A stretch of DNA of 25,434 nucleotides from JBBTWG01 sp038062935 (GTDB taxonomy: Bacteria; Patescibacteriota; Gracilibacteria; UBA1369; UBA12463): positions 1 through 25,434 of the forward strand of contig JBBTWG010000040.1 of the NCBI GenBank assembly GCA_038062935.1, given 5' to 3'. Made by a program: the position numbers and the translations under genes. The notes under the pieces were generated by a model, which saw nothing but the letters and a program-made list of their open reading frames with translations, made no database searches and was not told where the DNA came from. This document shows positions 1-6,903 of this stretch, piece after piece (within the stretch, counting starts at the first letter, position 1; every line of letters begins with the position of its first letter).

Positions 1-55
1 GAGCATCAGCTTGCGGAGCTGGTGGCCGCAGGTTCGAATCCTGCCGGGCGCACCA
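1..55 (+). tRNA. tRNA-Arg, anticodon GCG (5' end cut off by window)
   Basis: The sequence begins inside the 3' side of the D arm (GAGC). The anticodon arm at 6-22 has a 5-bp stem with one T-G pair and loop TTGCGGA, giving anticodon GCG at 13-15, which reads the Arg codon CGC. A five-base variable loop follows, then a T arm with GGTTCGAATCC, a 3' acceptor strand CGGGCGC, discriminator A and an encoded CCA at 53-55. G37 and A73 suit a tRNA-Arg. Most bacteria read CGN with an ACG (inosine) tRNA, so GCG is unusual. The 5' acceptor strand, which should read GCGCCCG, lies outside the window. Confidence 0.9.
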
Positions 56-82
56 TGAAAAAATCGCACAATCAACAAAGCA

Positions 83-2437
83 CTACGGACCAGAATCAGC
101 CCGGATTTTTTTCTCAAGCGCCGGAAAAACAGATCTTTTAAAATTGGCTTCAGCAGAAACAAAAACGCGCTGTAAAAAATTCTCACGCTCAGTTTCATCA
201 GCAAAATCAGCACCAACCTGAATCACAACACGATCACCATTCACCAAACGAAAAGTGGCTTTTTGATCGAGAAGATTCGGAGTACGAGCAACTTCAGAGC
301 TCTCAGGACTCGGTTTTCGTTCGAGCGTCACGCTCTGAAAAGATGCTTCTCCAACAGCAAAAGGATCACAATACAAAAGTGCATTCGCAAAGTTACACCC
401 ATCAGGAATCGGGAATGATTTCTGCTCCTCTTTACGCCCATCAGGATACTGGAAAATAAAATTCACACGATTTCCCTTCGCAAAAATAGTAAAAACTTGT
501 CGCTCCACGAGACGCACCAATTGATCAAAAGATGCTGGTGAATAGAGAAATTCCCCACGGGAAGCACCGGAAGCAGGCGGGGAAGCGAGTGTTTTTTTTA
601 CTTTTGCACGAGTATGCGCTATGCGGGGAGCCTTCGGATCAGCAGAAGAAATGGCATCGAGACGGGAGAAAAGAGACTTGAGCCGGAAAATATCAGGTCC
701 AACGACATGGGAAAAACCTTGAAAAAGAGAAAGTTTAAAAATCGGATTAAGAAATGCAGTAGCATAGGGAAGTTTTCCAAAATATTTTTCATAAAAATCC
801 TCCGGATTTTTGAAAACACAGTATGCGCCAGTACCATAATTGGGATGTTCCTCCCCATCAGAAACATCCTCACTAATAATAAATTGTTTTCCGAAAACAG
901 CCCGGGAATCGGGATAATCTTTTTCAGACTTATTCGGAAAAAGCTCCATAAAAACAGCATGTGCAGAAGATGCAATCTGGGGAGATCGCTCATCGCCGTG
1001 AGATGCCGGCATAAAACTCCAGTAGGTTCGAAGACCTCTCGAAAAAGCAGCAACATTTTTATCAACAAAAGCGTGTCCAGAAGCAACGCCCTCACCAAAT
1101 TTTTTCCAGCCCGCAGGTTTCCTGGAATGATGACGAAGCCCACGGGAGCGCGGAAGAAGGACATATTCAGAAGGCTCAATGCCGCGCTCGCTCATCTTCT
1201 CCCGAAAAACACTCACAAAAGAACCGAGAAAACCAACGTTGTCAGGAGAAACATCTTTGTTACTAGCACGATGTTGCTGTTTGAAATACTCCTCACTCCA
1301 ACGACGAAAAAGTTCACGAGTATCAAAACCAATATGAGCACCAAAAAGATATTCTTGAAGCTCATCAGAGACGCTCGGCATTTCCAGAAAGAGAGCAAGA
1401 GCGAGATAAGTGTAGTGGGTTTCACGAGTCATCGCCTGCTGACGATCTTCCCTCAAGGATCCAATGGATCTCTGATTCGGCAGACGGTCAGCAAGTCGAA
1501 TAAGGAAAATACGAAAAGTATCGAGAGACGCATCCTGTGAAAAAGCATCCAGCATATCCAAACTCGAACGAGCCCGTTTATCACGAACAGAAGGCCAGGC
1601 ACGAACATCTTTTGAGACACCTTTGAGAAGTTTCCCAAGAGAAGGAAACTGGTCTTTTGGAAAAACTTCTTCCAAAAGTCTATAAAAATGCTCACGAACA
1701 ACATCGGCAGACTTATCATCGGCAGGAACAGTTCCTTTGAAAATTCCTTTCAAAATATCTTCGATAGTATCATGCAAAAAAGTGGCAACGATCAATTCAA
1801 GATCAGATGCTCCAACAATATTCACCAAACCAGCAGCAGCAGTGATGCAATGTTCGATATACGCGAGCGGTCCAGATTTTTTAAAAGTAAAAACAGGCTC
1901 TCCAGGTCCACGTTCATCAGCAGGTTTAGGATTTTTCTCCTTTCTATACTCAAATTCCCCCTTGCGATTCTGCCCATCATGAATAAAAAAAGCGATATAC
2001 GCAGCAGCATAGAGCGCTGACTTTATAGTATTCACAGGACATTTTTTAGAAAAAGAAGGTGCAAACGGCTGAAGAAAAGTAAAAATAGAATCGATCAAAG
2101 GCGCAATTCTTTTGGTAGCAAACCCTGAAAAGCGTTTATAGAAATCTTCGCGAAATTGAGGATCACCAAAACGCGAAAAATCCACCTGACTCTGATCAAG
2201 ACGTGGATCAGAAGAAACAGCAGCAACAAGCTCTTCCATGAATGAAGCCGCAATCTCCAATTCTCGGGAATGAGGAAAGTTGTCCCGAGAACGATTACGC
2301 TTTTTATAGGCACCAAAAAAACCTTCAACCTCGGATGACAAAATGTCTGGAGAAGAATGAGTAGCATCCAGAGCAGGAGGAGATGATTTATCTCCTTCTG
2401 ATGCACTAGACTTGGGGCGATGAGAACCTTGAACCAT
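83..2437 (-). CDS. RelA/SpoT-type HD-domain protein with a TGS-like C-terminal region
   Basis: A large (784 aa) protein. Residues around 195-330 match the HD hydrolase domain of RelA/SpoT: a KKSGPLAYIEH segment equivalent to the usual RkSGxPYixH, then LHDTIEDI with the HD pair near residue 222, then IRLADRLPN, equivalent to KLADRLHN with the metal-binding Asp, then RETHYTYLALAL. These residues should bind Mn2+ and hydrolyse (p)ppGpp or a related nucleotide. The C-terminal part contains IPDGCNFANAL and LVNGDRVVIQVG, which resemble a TGS domain (inferred). I cannot find a canonical synthetase domain in between. The N-terminus is Ser/Pro-rich and probably disordered. I chose the ATG at 2437; an in-frame TTG lies two codons upstream. 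It follows rpe on the same strand after 68 nt that hold a small inverted repeat. The HD assignment is good; the exact substrate is unknown. Confidence 0.75.
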   Translation of the reverse strand: MVQGSHRPKSSASEGDKSSPPALDATHSSPDILSSEVEGFFGAYKKRNRSRDNFPHSRELEIAASFMEELVAAVSSDPRLDQSQVDFSRFGDPQFREDFYKRFSGFATKRIAPLIDSIFTFLQPFAPSFSKKCPVNTIKSALYAAAYIAFFIHDGQNRKGEFEYRKEKNPKPADERGPGEPVFTFKKSGPLAYIEHCITAAAGLVNIVGASDLELIVATFLHDTIEDILKGIFKGTVPADDKSADVVREHFYRLLEEVFPKDQFPSLGKLLKGVSKDVRAWPSVRDKRARSSLDMLDAFSQDASLDTFRIFLIRLADRLPNQRSIGSLREDRQQAMTRETHYTYLALALFLEMPSVSDELQEYLFGAHIGFDTRELFRRWSEEYFKQQHRASNKDVSPDNVGFLGSFVSVFREKMSERGIEPSEYVLLPRSRGLRHHSRKPAGWKKFGEGVASGHAFVDKNVAAFSRGLRTYWSFMPASHGDERSPQIASSAHAVFMELFPNKSEKDYPDSRAVFGKQFIISEDVSDGEEHPNYGTGAYCVFKNPEDFYEKYFGKLPYATAFLNPIFKLSLFQGFSHVVGPDIFRLKSLFSRLDAISSADPKAPRIAHTRAKVKKTLASPPASGASRGEFLYSPASFDQLVRLVERQVFTIFAKGNRVNFIFQYPDGRKEEQKSFPIPDGCNFANALLYCDPFAVGEASFQSVTLERKPSPESSEVARTPNLLDQKATFRLVNGDRVVIQVGADFADETERENFLQRVFVSAEANFKRSVFPALEKKIRADSGP

Positions 2438-2468
2438 AAACAAAAAAACTAAGGCTTGTAACCATAAA

Positions 2469-2486
2469 ACATAAAGGGACTTATGT
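2469..2486. repeat. Small inverted repeat between rpe and the HD-domain gene
   Basis: ACATAA and TTATGT form a perfect 6-bp inverted repeat around the six-base loop AGGGAC, in the 68-nt gap between two minus-strand genes. On the minus strand the second arm is followed by TTTATGG. It could be a weak terminator for rpe or a protein-binding site for the HD gene. The stem is short and AT-rich, so either role is tentative. Confidence 0.35.
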
Positions 2487-2505
2487 AAACAAAACCTGTA
2501 ATTAT

Positions 2506-3174
2506 TTAAAATTCAGCTTTCAGCGAAGTTACTGCTTTCTCCCGATTCGTCGCCCCAAACACATAACTTCCTGCGACAATAACGTTTGCACCAGCTTTTC
2601 GTGCATGAAAAACGGTTTCATCATTGATTCCACCATCGACCTGAATATTCAATTCCGGAGACAAATCGCGCAGTTCCCGAATCTTCGGCACAACAGTCGC
2701 AATGAAACTTTGACCACCAAATCCAGGAAAAACGGTCATAAGTAAAACCATATCAACAACGCTCAAAACATCTCCAGAAAGTTGCCCAAGAGGACTATCG
2801 GGATTCAACGCCACACCAGCGAGAAGTCCAAGTTTGTGAATTTCCGCAATAAGTCCCAAATGATCGTTCGAGGTTTCCGCATGAAACACGAGATAACTTT
2901 TTGCTGCCAATTTTTCACCGACAGCTTTCTTCACAGCCTTTGCAAAAGCCTCAACATAGTGCTCAGGATGCTGAATCATGAGATGAACATCGAGCGGTTT
3001 TTTGCATCGAATTGACTCCACTACTGGCACACCGAGACTCAAATTTGGCACGAAGTGACCATCCATCACATCGACATGGATCAAATCAACAAACCCCTCC
3101 ACAGAAGCAATCTCTTCATTGAGTTTTCCGAAGTCTGCGGACAAAATGGATGGAGCGATGAGGAGATGGGGCAC
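2506..3174 (-). CDS. rpe: Ribulose-phosphate 3-epimerase
   Basis: Interconverts D-ribulose 5-phosphate and D-xylulose 5-phosphate in the non-oxidative pentose phosphate pathway (cytosol). The 222-residue TIM barrel has the family motifs in order: IAPSILSADF at the N-terminus, HVDVMDGHFVPN with a catalytic Asp, DVHLMIQHPE, GVALNPDSPL, the phosphate-loop region FPGFGGQSF, and QVDGGI with the second catalytic Asp. Length is typical. The usual N or E before PGFGGQ is F here. The start is GTG at 3174. The upstream gap to rpiB is 45 nt and consists mostly of a 7-bp tandem repeat, with no Shine-Dalgarno. It lies directly downstream of rpiB and prs, forming a pentose-phosphate to PRPP group. Confidence 0.95.
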   Translation of the reverse strand: MPHLLIAPSILSADFGKLNEEIASVEGFVDLIHVDVMDGHFVPNLSLGVPVVESIRCKKPLDVHLMIQHPEHYVEAFAKAVKKAVGEKLAAKSYLVFHAETSNDHLGLIAEIHKLGLLAGVALNPDSPLGQLSGDVLSVVDMVLLMTVFPGFGGQSFIATVVPKIRELRDLSPELNIQVDGGINDETVFHARKAGANVIVAGSYVFGATNREKAVTSLKAEF

Positions 3175-3175
3175 A

Positions 3176-3210
3176 GGATTGAGGATTTAGGATGTAGGAT
3201 TTAGGAAACA
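3176..3210. repeat. Heptanucleotide tandem repeat, GGATTTA type
   Basis: Consecutive 7-bp units on the plus strand: GGATTGA, GGATTTA, GGATGTA, GGATTTA and a degenerate GGAAACA. They fill most of the rpiB-rpe intergenic gap and abut the GTG start of rpe. The phase is strict with no indels. A different heptamer occupies the ndk-pabB gap in this window. Confidence 0.8.
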
Positions 3211-3219
3211 GCAAAAAAA

Positions 3220-3654
3220 TTATTGTTCCATTTTCTCGATCCTTCTCAAATGTCTTTCCTCGGCCTCGAAAGCCGTCGTGAGAAAAATCTTCGTAATCTG
3301 CTGCGCCATTTCTGGTTGCAACTCTCGCCCACCGAGACAGAGAACGTTAGCATTATTATGCTTCCTCGACATTTCCGCCATATGCTCACTCGTAGCATCC
3401 ACAGCACGAATCCCCTTTTGCTTGTTGGCCGCCATACACATACCAATTCCTGTTCCACAAATCAAAATTCCAAAAGCACCAGGATTTTCATTCACTTTTC
3501 CAGCAACTTCACGAGCGACATCAGGATAATCCACGCTCTCCTCAGAAAAAGCTCCAAGATCGAGAAGCTCGGATTCCACATTTTGCTGAAGAAAAGTTTT
3601 CAAACTATCTTTCATATGAAATCCCGCATGATCACAGCCAATAAAAATACGCAT
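3220..3654 (-). CDS. rpiB: Ribose 5-phosphate isomerase B
   Basis: Interconverts ribose 5-phosphate and ribulose 5-phosphate, supplying ribose 5-phosphate to Prs encoded just upstream. The 144-residue length is typical of RpiB/LacAB proteins. Visible motifs are GCDHAGFHMK at the N-terminus (substrate-binding Asp and His), DYPDVA, the active-site ICGTGIGM with the catalytic Cys, and KHNNANVLCLGGR with the His and Arg that contact the sugar phosphate. The start ATG at 3654 lies 12 nt after the prs stop, so the two are probably co-transcribed. The upstream sequence is pyrimidine-rich with no ribosome binding site. Confidence 0.95.
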   Translation of the reverse strand: MRIFIGCDHAGFHMKDSLKTFLQQNVESELLDLGAFSEESVDYPDVAREVAGKVNENPGAFGILICGTGIGMCMAANKQKGIRAVDATSEHMAEMSRKHNNANVLCLGGRELQPEMAQQITKIFLTTAFEAEERHLRRIEKMEQ

Positions 3655-3666
3655 AGAAAAAGAAAA

Positions 3667-4608
3667 TTATTCGAATACTTCGCTCACTGATTTTGCTTCA
3701 TTCACATTCTGGATTACCTGAGCCAGAAGCGATGCAATCGAGAGAACCGTGAGCCCAGGAAAACGTTTTTTTGGAGGAATAGGCAACGAATTCGTGACAA
3801 CAACTTCAGTCAGACGAAGCTTCCGGAGTCGTTCCGCAGCAGGGTCAGAGAAAATAGGATGTGTCGCAGCAACATACATCTCTTTCTTTGCGCCGTTCGC
3901 ACGCAGAGCATCCACAGCAGCACACAAACTTCCTGCTGTATCAATCATGTCATCAACAAGCAAACACACTTTTCCTTTCACATCCCCCACAACATGCGTC
4001 GCCTCTGCAACATTATGTTTCGAACGAACTTTATGAATAATCACCAGAGGCACCGAGAGAAGATCCGCAAATTTGCGAGCCTCTTTCACCCCACCAGCAT
4101 CAGGAGAAACGATCACGAGGTCTTTGATTTTTTTCTTCCTGAAATATTCCACAAACAATTTTTGCGAACTCAAATTATCCACAGGAAAGTTAAAAAATCC
4201 CTGCGTCTGACTCGAGTGGAAATGCATCCCCACGAGATGCTCCGCACCAGCAGTAGATATCAGATCCGCAACCAATTTTGCAGAAATCGATTCACGGGAA
4301 TACGCTACACGATCCTGACGTGCATAGGCATAATTCGGCATAATCACATGAATTTTACCAGCAAAAGACCGCTTCAAAGAATCCAGGATAATGAAAAGTT
4401 GCATCAAATCTTCATTCACATTCTCTGTCGCCGTCTGTACGACAAAAACATCACATCCACGCACCGTCTGTACAGGACGAGCATAGAGTTCACCATTCGC
4501 GAACTTGGAAATCATGAGCTCAGAAACAGGAATCTTCAGACATTTCGCGATCTCCTCTGCAAGAGCAGGATGCGAAGAGCCAGAAAAAAGTCGGATAGGA
4601 GCTTTCAT
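3667..4608 (-). CDS. prs: Ribose-phosphate pyrophosphokinase (PRPP synthase)
   Basis: Makes PRPP from ribose 5-phosphate and ATP for nucleotide, His and Trp synthesis. At 313 residues it is full length for class I enzymes. Motifs: LFSGSSHPALAEEI at the N-terminus, FVVQTATENVNEDLM, YAYARQDR, HFHSSQTQGFFNFPVDNL, VSPDAGGVKEARKFA, the loop KVRSKHN, and the PRPP signature LLVDDMIDTAGSL, then AATHPIF. The usual DLH of the metal site reads HFH here, so the first Asp is replaced by His. The start ATG at 4608 has a -10-like TAAAAT at 4617-4622 only 8 nt upstream, overlapping the stop codon of the DUF192 gene, so prs may have its own nearly leaderless transcript. Confidence 0.95.
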   Translation of the reverse strand: MKAPIRLFSGSSHPALAEEIAKCLKIPVSELMISKFANGELYARPVQTVRGCDVFVVQTATENVNEDLMQLFIILDSLKRSFAGKIHVIMPNYAYARQDRVAYSRESISAKLVADLISTAGAEHLVGMHFHSSQTQGFFNFPVDNLSSQKLFVEYFRKKKIKDLVIVSPDAGGVKEARKFADLLSVPLVIIHKVRSKHNVAEATHVVGDVKGKVCLLVDDMIDTAGSLCAAVDALRANGAKKEMYVAATHPIFSDPAAERLRKLRLTEVVVTNSLPIPPKKRFPGLTVLSIASLLAQVIQNVNEAKSVSEVFE

Positions 4609-4616
4609 GTGGAAAC

Positions 4617-4622
4617 ATTTTA
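4617..4622 (-). promoter_or_regulatory. Candidate -10 box of prs
   Basis: On the minus strand TAAAAT ends 8 nt before the prs ATG and includes the TAA stop codon of the upstream DUF192 gene. Spacing implies a transcription start within about one base of the start codon. No clear -35. Confidence 0.4.
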
Positions 4623-5030
4623 GTACATTTGATCACCAATCGAAAGATGAATTCGATCGGCCATCCCAGCATTGAGTTCCAAAATATACTGCGCCGGAGC
4701 ACCAGAAGGATAAAGCCAGCAAGGATCGGCTTTGCAAGGAAGGGCATTTCTCTGAATACTCACAACTTTTTTCTGAGCATCGAGAAAAACAATATCCAAC
4801 GAAAGAAGAGTATTTTTCATCCAAAAATTGAGTAGCTGCTCACGATCATACGCAAAAACCATCCCACGATCCGGCGCCAAATACAGTCGGCTCATGAGCC
4901 CCTTCGCACGTTCCAGATTCGTCTCCACCACCTCCACACCAAAAACATGTCCACGAACAGTCACAAAATCCTCCACCGGACCGCCAAAAAAAGTCTGCCA
5001 GAGAAAGAAAATTGGGAGGAAAGAGTGCAC
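4620..5030 (-). CDS. DUF192 family protein, probably exported
   Basis: A 136-residue protein of the DUF192 family, whose function is unknown. After a short hydrophobic N-terminus (about residues 2-16, possible signal sequence or anchor) come the family landmarks: VEVVETNLERAKGLMSR, GMVFAYDRE, the highly conserved FWMKNT, LDIVFLD, and a C-terminal PAQYILELNAG. Homologues are often secreted or periplasmic. The start is GTG at 5030, chosen because an extended -10 (TGATATAAT on the minus strand) ends exactly 6 nt upstream, indicating a leaderless GTG-initiated mRNA. It sits between folK and prs without an evident pathway link. Confidence 0.85.
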   Translation of the reverse strand: MHSFLPIFFLWQTFFGGPVEDFVTVRGHVFGVEVVETNLERAKGLMSRLYLAPDRGMVFAYDREQLLNFWMKNTLLSLDIVFLDAQKKVVSIQRNALPCKADPCWLYPSGAPAQYILELNAGMADRIHLSIGDQMY

Positions 5031-5036
5031 AGGCAG

Positions 5037-5045
5037 ATTATATCA
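5037..5045 (-). promoter_or_regulatory. Extended -10 promoter of the DUF192 gene (leaderless)
   Basis: The minus strand reads TGA then TATAAT, a perfect -10 with the extended TGn element. Six bases (CTGCCT) separate it from the GTG start codon, so transcription would begin at or next to the G of GTG. No convincing -35 is seen, as expected for an extended -10 promoter. Confidence 0.7.
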
Positions 5046-5078
5046 GAGTATATGAACAATCAGAGTTTTTCAAAAAAG

Positions 5079-5483
5079 TTATGCATCAAGCTCTTTCAGT
5101 GCTTCCATCACAAACCCCCTCTCCTCCATCCTCGGATGCGGAATCCGCAAAAAATCAGTCTCAATTTTTCGCTCCCCATAAAGCAAAATATCAATATCGA
5201 TCGTTCGCGGACCAAATCGTACTGTGCGCACACGACCAAGTTTATTTTCAACATCTAAACATACTTTCAAGAGATCTTCCGGAGAAAGTTTCGTAGAAAC
5301 TTCCACTACCATATTCAAAAACCTCGGCTGATCCGTGAGGCCGACTGGATCCGTTTCCACAATCGAAGACCGTTTCACAATTTTCACGCCGTACTGCTCG
5401 AGCAGTACAAGTGCATCTTCCAAATATTTCTTACGATCACCAAGATTCGATCCAAGACCTAAAAAAATACGCTCTCGCTCCAT
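5079..5483 (-). CDS. folK: 2-amino-4-hydroxy-6-hydroxymethyldihydropteridine pyrophosphokinase (HPPK)
   Basis: Transfers pyrophosphate from ATP to 6-hydroxymethyl-7,8-dihydropterin, making the substrate of FolP. The 134 residues cover the HPPK fold: FLGLGSNLGDR at the N-terminus, VETDPVG, QPRFLNMVVEV, the ATP and pterin motif RFGPRTIDIDILLYG with the Mg2+-binding Asp pair, and IPHPRMEERGFVMEAL. It is slightly shorter than the usual 150-160 residues. The ATG at 5483 lies 9 nt after the PTPS stop, so the two should be co-transcribed. The next steps (folP, pabC, pabB) lie upstream on the same strand. Confidence 0.95.
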   Translation of the reverse strand: MERERIFLGLGSNLGDRKKYLEDALVLLEQYGVKIVKRSSIVETDPVGLTDQPRFLNMVVEVSTKLSPEDLLKVCLDVENKLGRVRTVRFGPRTIDIDILLYGERKIETDFLRIPHPRMEERGFVMEALKELDA

Positions 5484-5492
5484 AAAAATACA

Positions 5493-5948
5493 TTACAATT
5501 TTGCCTTATAAGTAACAAAAGAATCCGGCGTCTCCCACAAACGAATCTCAAAAAGTCGCACCTGGGAAAATTCTGGAAATACCTGTCCCCCCTGATCTTC
5601 TGTTCGCAAATAGGAACGAATCTCGGCCGCCAAATTCGGATCCGCAATTTCTTCCTTCAAGAGTGTATCCATATCTTTGAGCTGATCATAAATCCACAAA
5701 CACGTCCGCTCTGCAGAAGGATTCTCCAAAGTGTCATTCAGATGGCTATGATCGAGTTTGTCGAGCACACAACGCTTCACAATCCGCTTCAGAAGAGCAA
5801 AGTCGAGAACGAGACCATTCATACTCACATCTCCGAGCACCGTCACACGCAAACGATACGAATGTCCATGCAACTTTTCACACTTCCCATGATACGTCGT
5901 CAGGAAATGCGAGGCTTCAAAATGGAACTCTTTCGAAACATACAACAT
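5493..5948 (-). CDS. 6-pyruvoyltetrahydropterin synthase/QueD family protein (PTPS-I/III type, candidate FolB replacement)
   Basis: COG0720 family. With the start at the ATG at 5948 the protein is 151 aa and opens MLYVSKEFHFEASHFL, the normal N-terminus of the family. The zinc-binding His are in the ASH segment and in LHGHSY. The catalytic region reads GKCEKLHGH, so both the Cys of QueD/PTPS and the adjacent Glu typical of folate-pathway PTPS-III are present (CExxHGH). LDHSHLND and the PSAERTCLWIYDQL segment carry the usual catalytic triad residues. Its place directly before folK and after folP, with no folB in the window, suggests that it converts dihydroneopterin triphosphate to 6-hydroxymethyldihydropterin; a queuosine role (QueD) is the alternative. 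An open frame extends 20 codons upstream, but an extended -10 ends 6 nt before the chosen ATG. Confidence 0.88.
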   Translation of the reverse strand: MLYVSKEFHFEASHFLTTYHGKCEKLHGHSYRLRVTVLGDVSMNGLVLDFALLKRIVKRCVLDKLDHSHLNDTLENPSAERTCLWIYDQLKDMDTLLKEEIADPNLAAEIRSYLRTEDQGGQVFPEFSQVRLFEIRLWETPDSFVTYKAKL

Positions 5949-5954
5949 AAAAAA

Positions 5955-5963
5955 ATTGTAACA
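5955..5963 (-). promoter_or_regulatory. Extended -10 promoter of the PTPS-folK pair (leaderless)
   Basis: The minus strand reads TGT then TACAAT, followed by six T residues and the ATG at 5948. The TGn extension and the 6-nt spacing match the promoters of the DUF192 and pabC genes in this window. It decides the PTPS start. Confidence 0.65.
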
Positions 5964-5994
5964 ATGAAGGGAAAACTGCGTATCAGAGTATGAC

Positions 5995-6087
5995 ATGACA
6001 AAATACATTGAACAATTCGTAATTCCGTTGGCAACCTTTGTTTGGCTTGCCGTTATGGTAAAAGTGACACTTGCCTACTGGAATTAA
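5995..6087 (+). CDS. Candidate 30-residue single-pass membrane peptide
   Basis: A short open frame from ATG to TAA. It encodes a polar N-terminus (MTKYIEQF) followed by a continuous hydrophobic stretch of about 20 residues from IPLATFVW to LAYW, ending in N. The composition looks like a real transmembrane segment, with three Trp residues, rather than an antisense shadow. It fills the otherwise empty gap between the PTPS start and the folP stop and overlaps the folP stop codon by a few bases on the opposite strand. A weak -10 (TATCAG, 5981-5986) ends 8 nt before the ATG. There is no recognisable family; only conservation in relatives would settle it. Confidence 0.35.
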   Translation: MTKYIEQFVIPLATFVWLAVMVKVTLAYWN

Positions 6088-6893
6088 AGCCATTTCAAAA
6101 GAGCTCCTCGCACAGCTCCCACATCATGAACACGGAGAATCGAAACGCCTTTTGAAGCTACTTTTTGGCATACAGCAATCGTTTTTTCGAGACGCTCACC
6201 AAGTGCTCCACCCAAAAAAGATTTCCTCGAAGGCCCGAGAACTATCGGAAGCTGAAAACGTTGAAATTCCTCGAGTCGATCAATAATCTCAAAGCTATAT
6301 TTCGGATCACCACTCACAAAAAATCCAAGCCCCGGATCGAGAAAAATCCTCCTGCGAAGGATGCCCCGAGATTCTGCAAAAGCGATGCGCTCTTCAAAAA
6401 AAGCAGAAATCGTTGCAACAACATCAGGATATTCACGAACCTCACGTGTCGTACGAACTGCTGAATCTTTCGAATACATCAGAACCACTGGAATATCAGC
6501 TTCAACAAGCACTGAAGCCATTTCCGGATCGCCCCTCAATGCAGTGACATCATTCACGAGATCCGCGCCCGCAAGGACAGCCTGTCGTGCAACTTCAGCT
6601 TTGTATGTGTCTACAGAAATCAAAACACGATCCTTCGAAAATCTCTCCCGAATCATAGAAATCACAGGAACAACACGCTGAATTTCCTCTTCCAGAGAAA
6701 TATTTTTCGAATCGGGCCCACTCGATTCTCCACCAATATCGAGAATATCCGCACCTTCATCGACCATCTTCGAAGCAGTTTTCACGGCCAACTCCAAGTC
6801 CAAAACACCATTTCGATACAAATTTCCACCATCCGAAAAAGAATCCGGAGTAGTATTGAGAATGCCCATAATACGAGGAAACCGCTGCTGCAT
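6084..6893 (-). CDS. folP: Dihydropteroate synthase
   Basis: Condenses 6-hydroxymethyldihydropterin pyrophosphate with p-aminobenzoate to make dihydropteroate. The 269-residue TIM barrel shows MGILNTTPDSFSDGG (pterin/pyrophosphate loop 1), DIGGESSGPD (loop 2), ISVDTYKAEVA, DLVNDVTAL, FLDPGLGF, LGPSRKSFLGG and a final RVHDVGAVRGAL. Loop 2 departs from the canonical GGESTRPGA, and the canonical MHM segment is MYS, so it belongs to a diverged DHPS subgroup. It is 10 nt downstream of the pabC-like gene on the same strand and so probably in one operon. The upstream region has no own promoter that I can see. Confidence 0.93.
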   Translation of the reverse strand: MQQRFPRIMGILNTTPDSFSDGGNLYRNGVLDLELAVKTASKMVDEGADILDIGGESSGPDSKNISLEEEIQRVVPVISMIRERFSKDRVLISVDTYKAEVARQAVLAGADLVNDVTALRGDPEMASVLVEADIPVVLMYSKDSAVRTTREVREYPDVVATISAFFEERIAFAESRGILRRRIFLDPGLGFFVSGDPKYSFEIIDRLEEFQRFQLPIVLGPSRKSFLGGALGERLEKTIAVCQKVASKGVSILRVHDVGAVRGALLKWL

Positions 6894-6903
6894 GAAGAAA
6901 AAG

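Noticed and set aside
614..1540. Long plus-strand open frame (308 codons) opposite the HD-domain gene
   Set aside because: It is fully antisense to a recognisable protein, has Lys/Arg/Ser/Asn-rich shadow composition and no family motifs.
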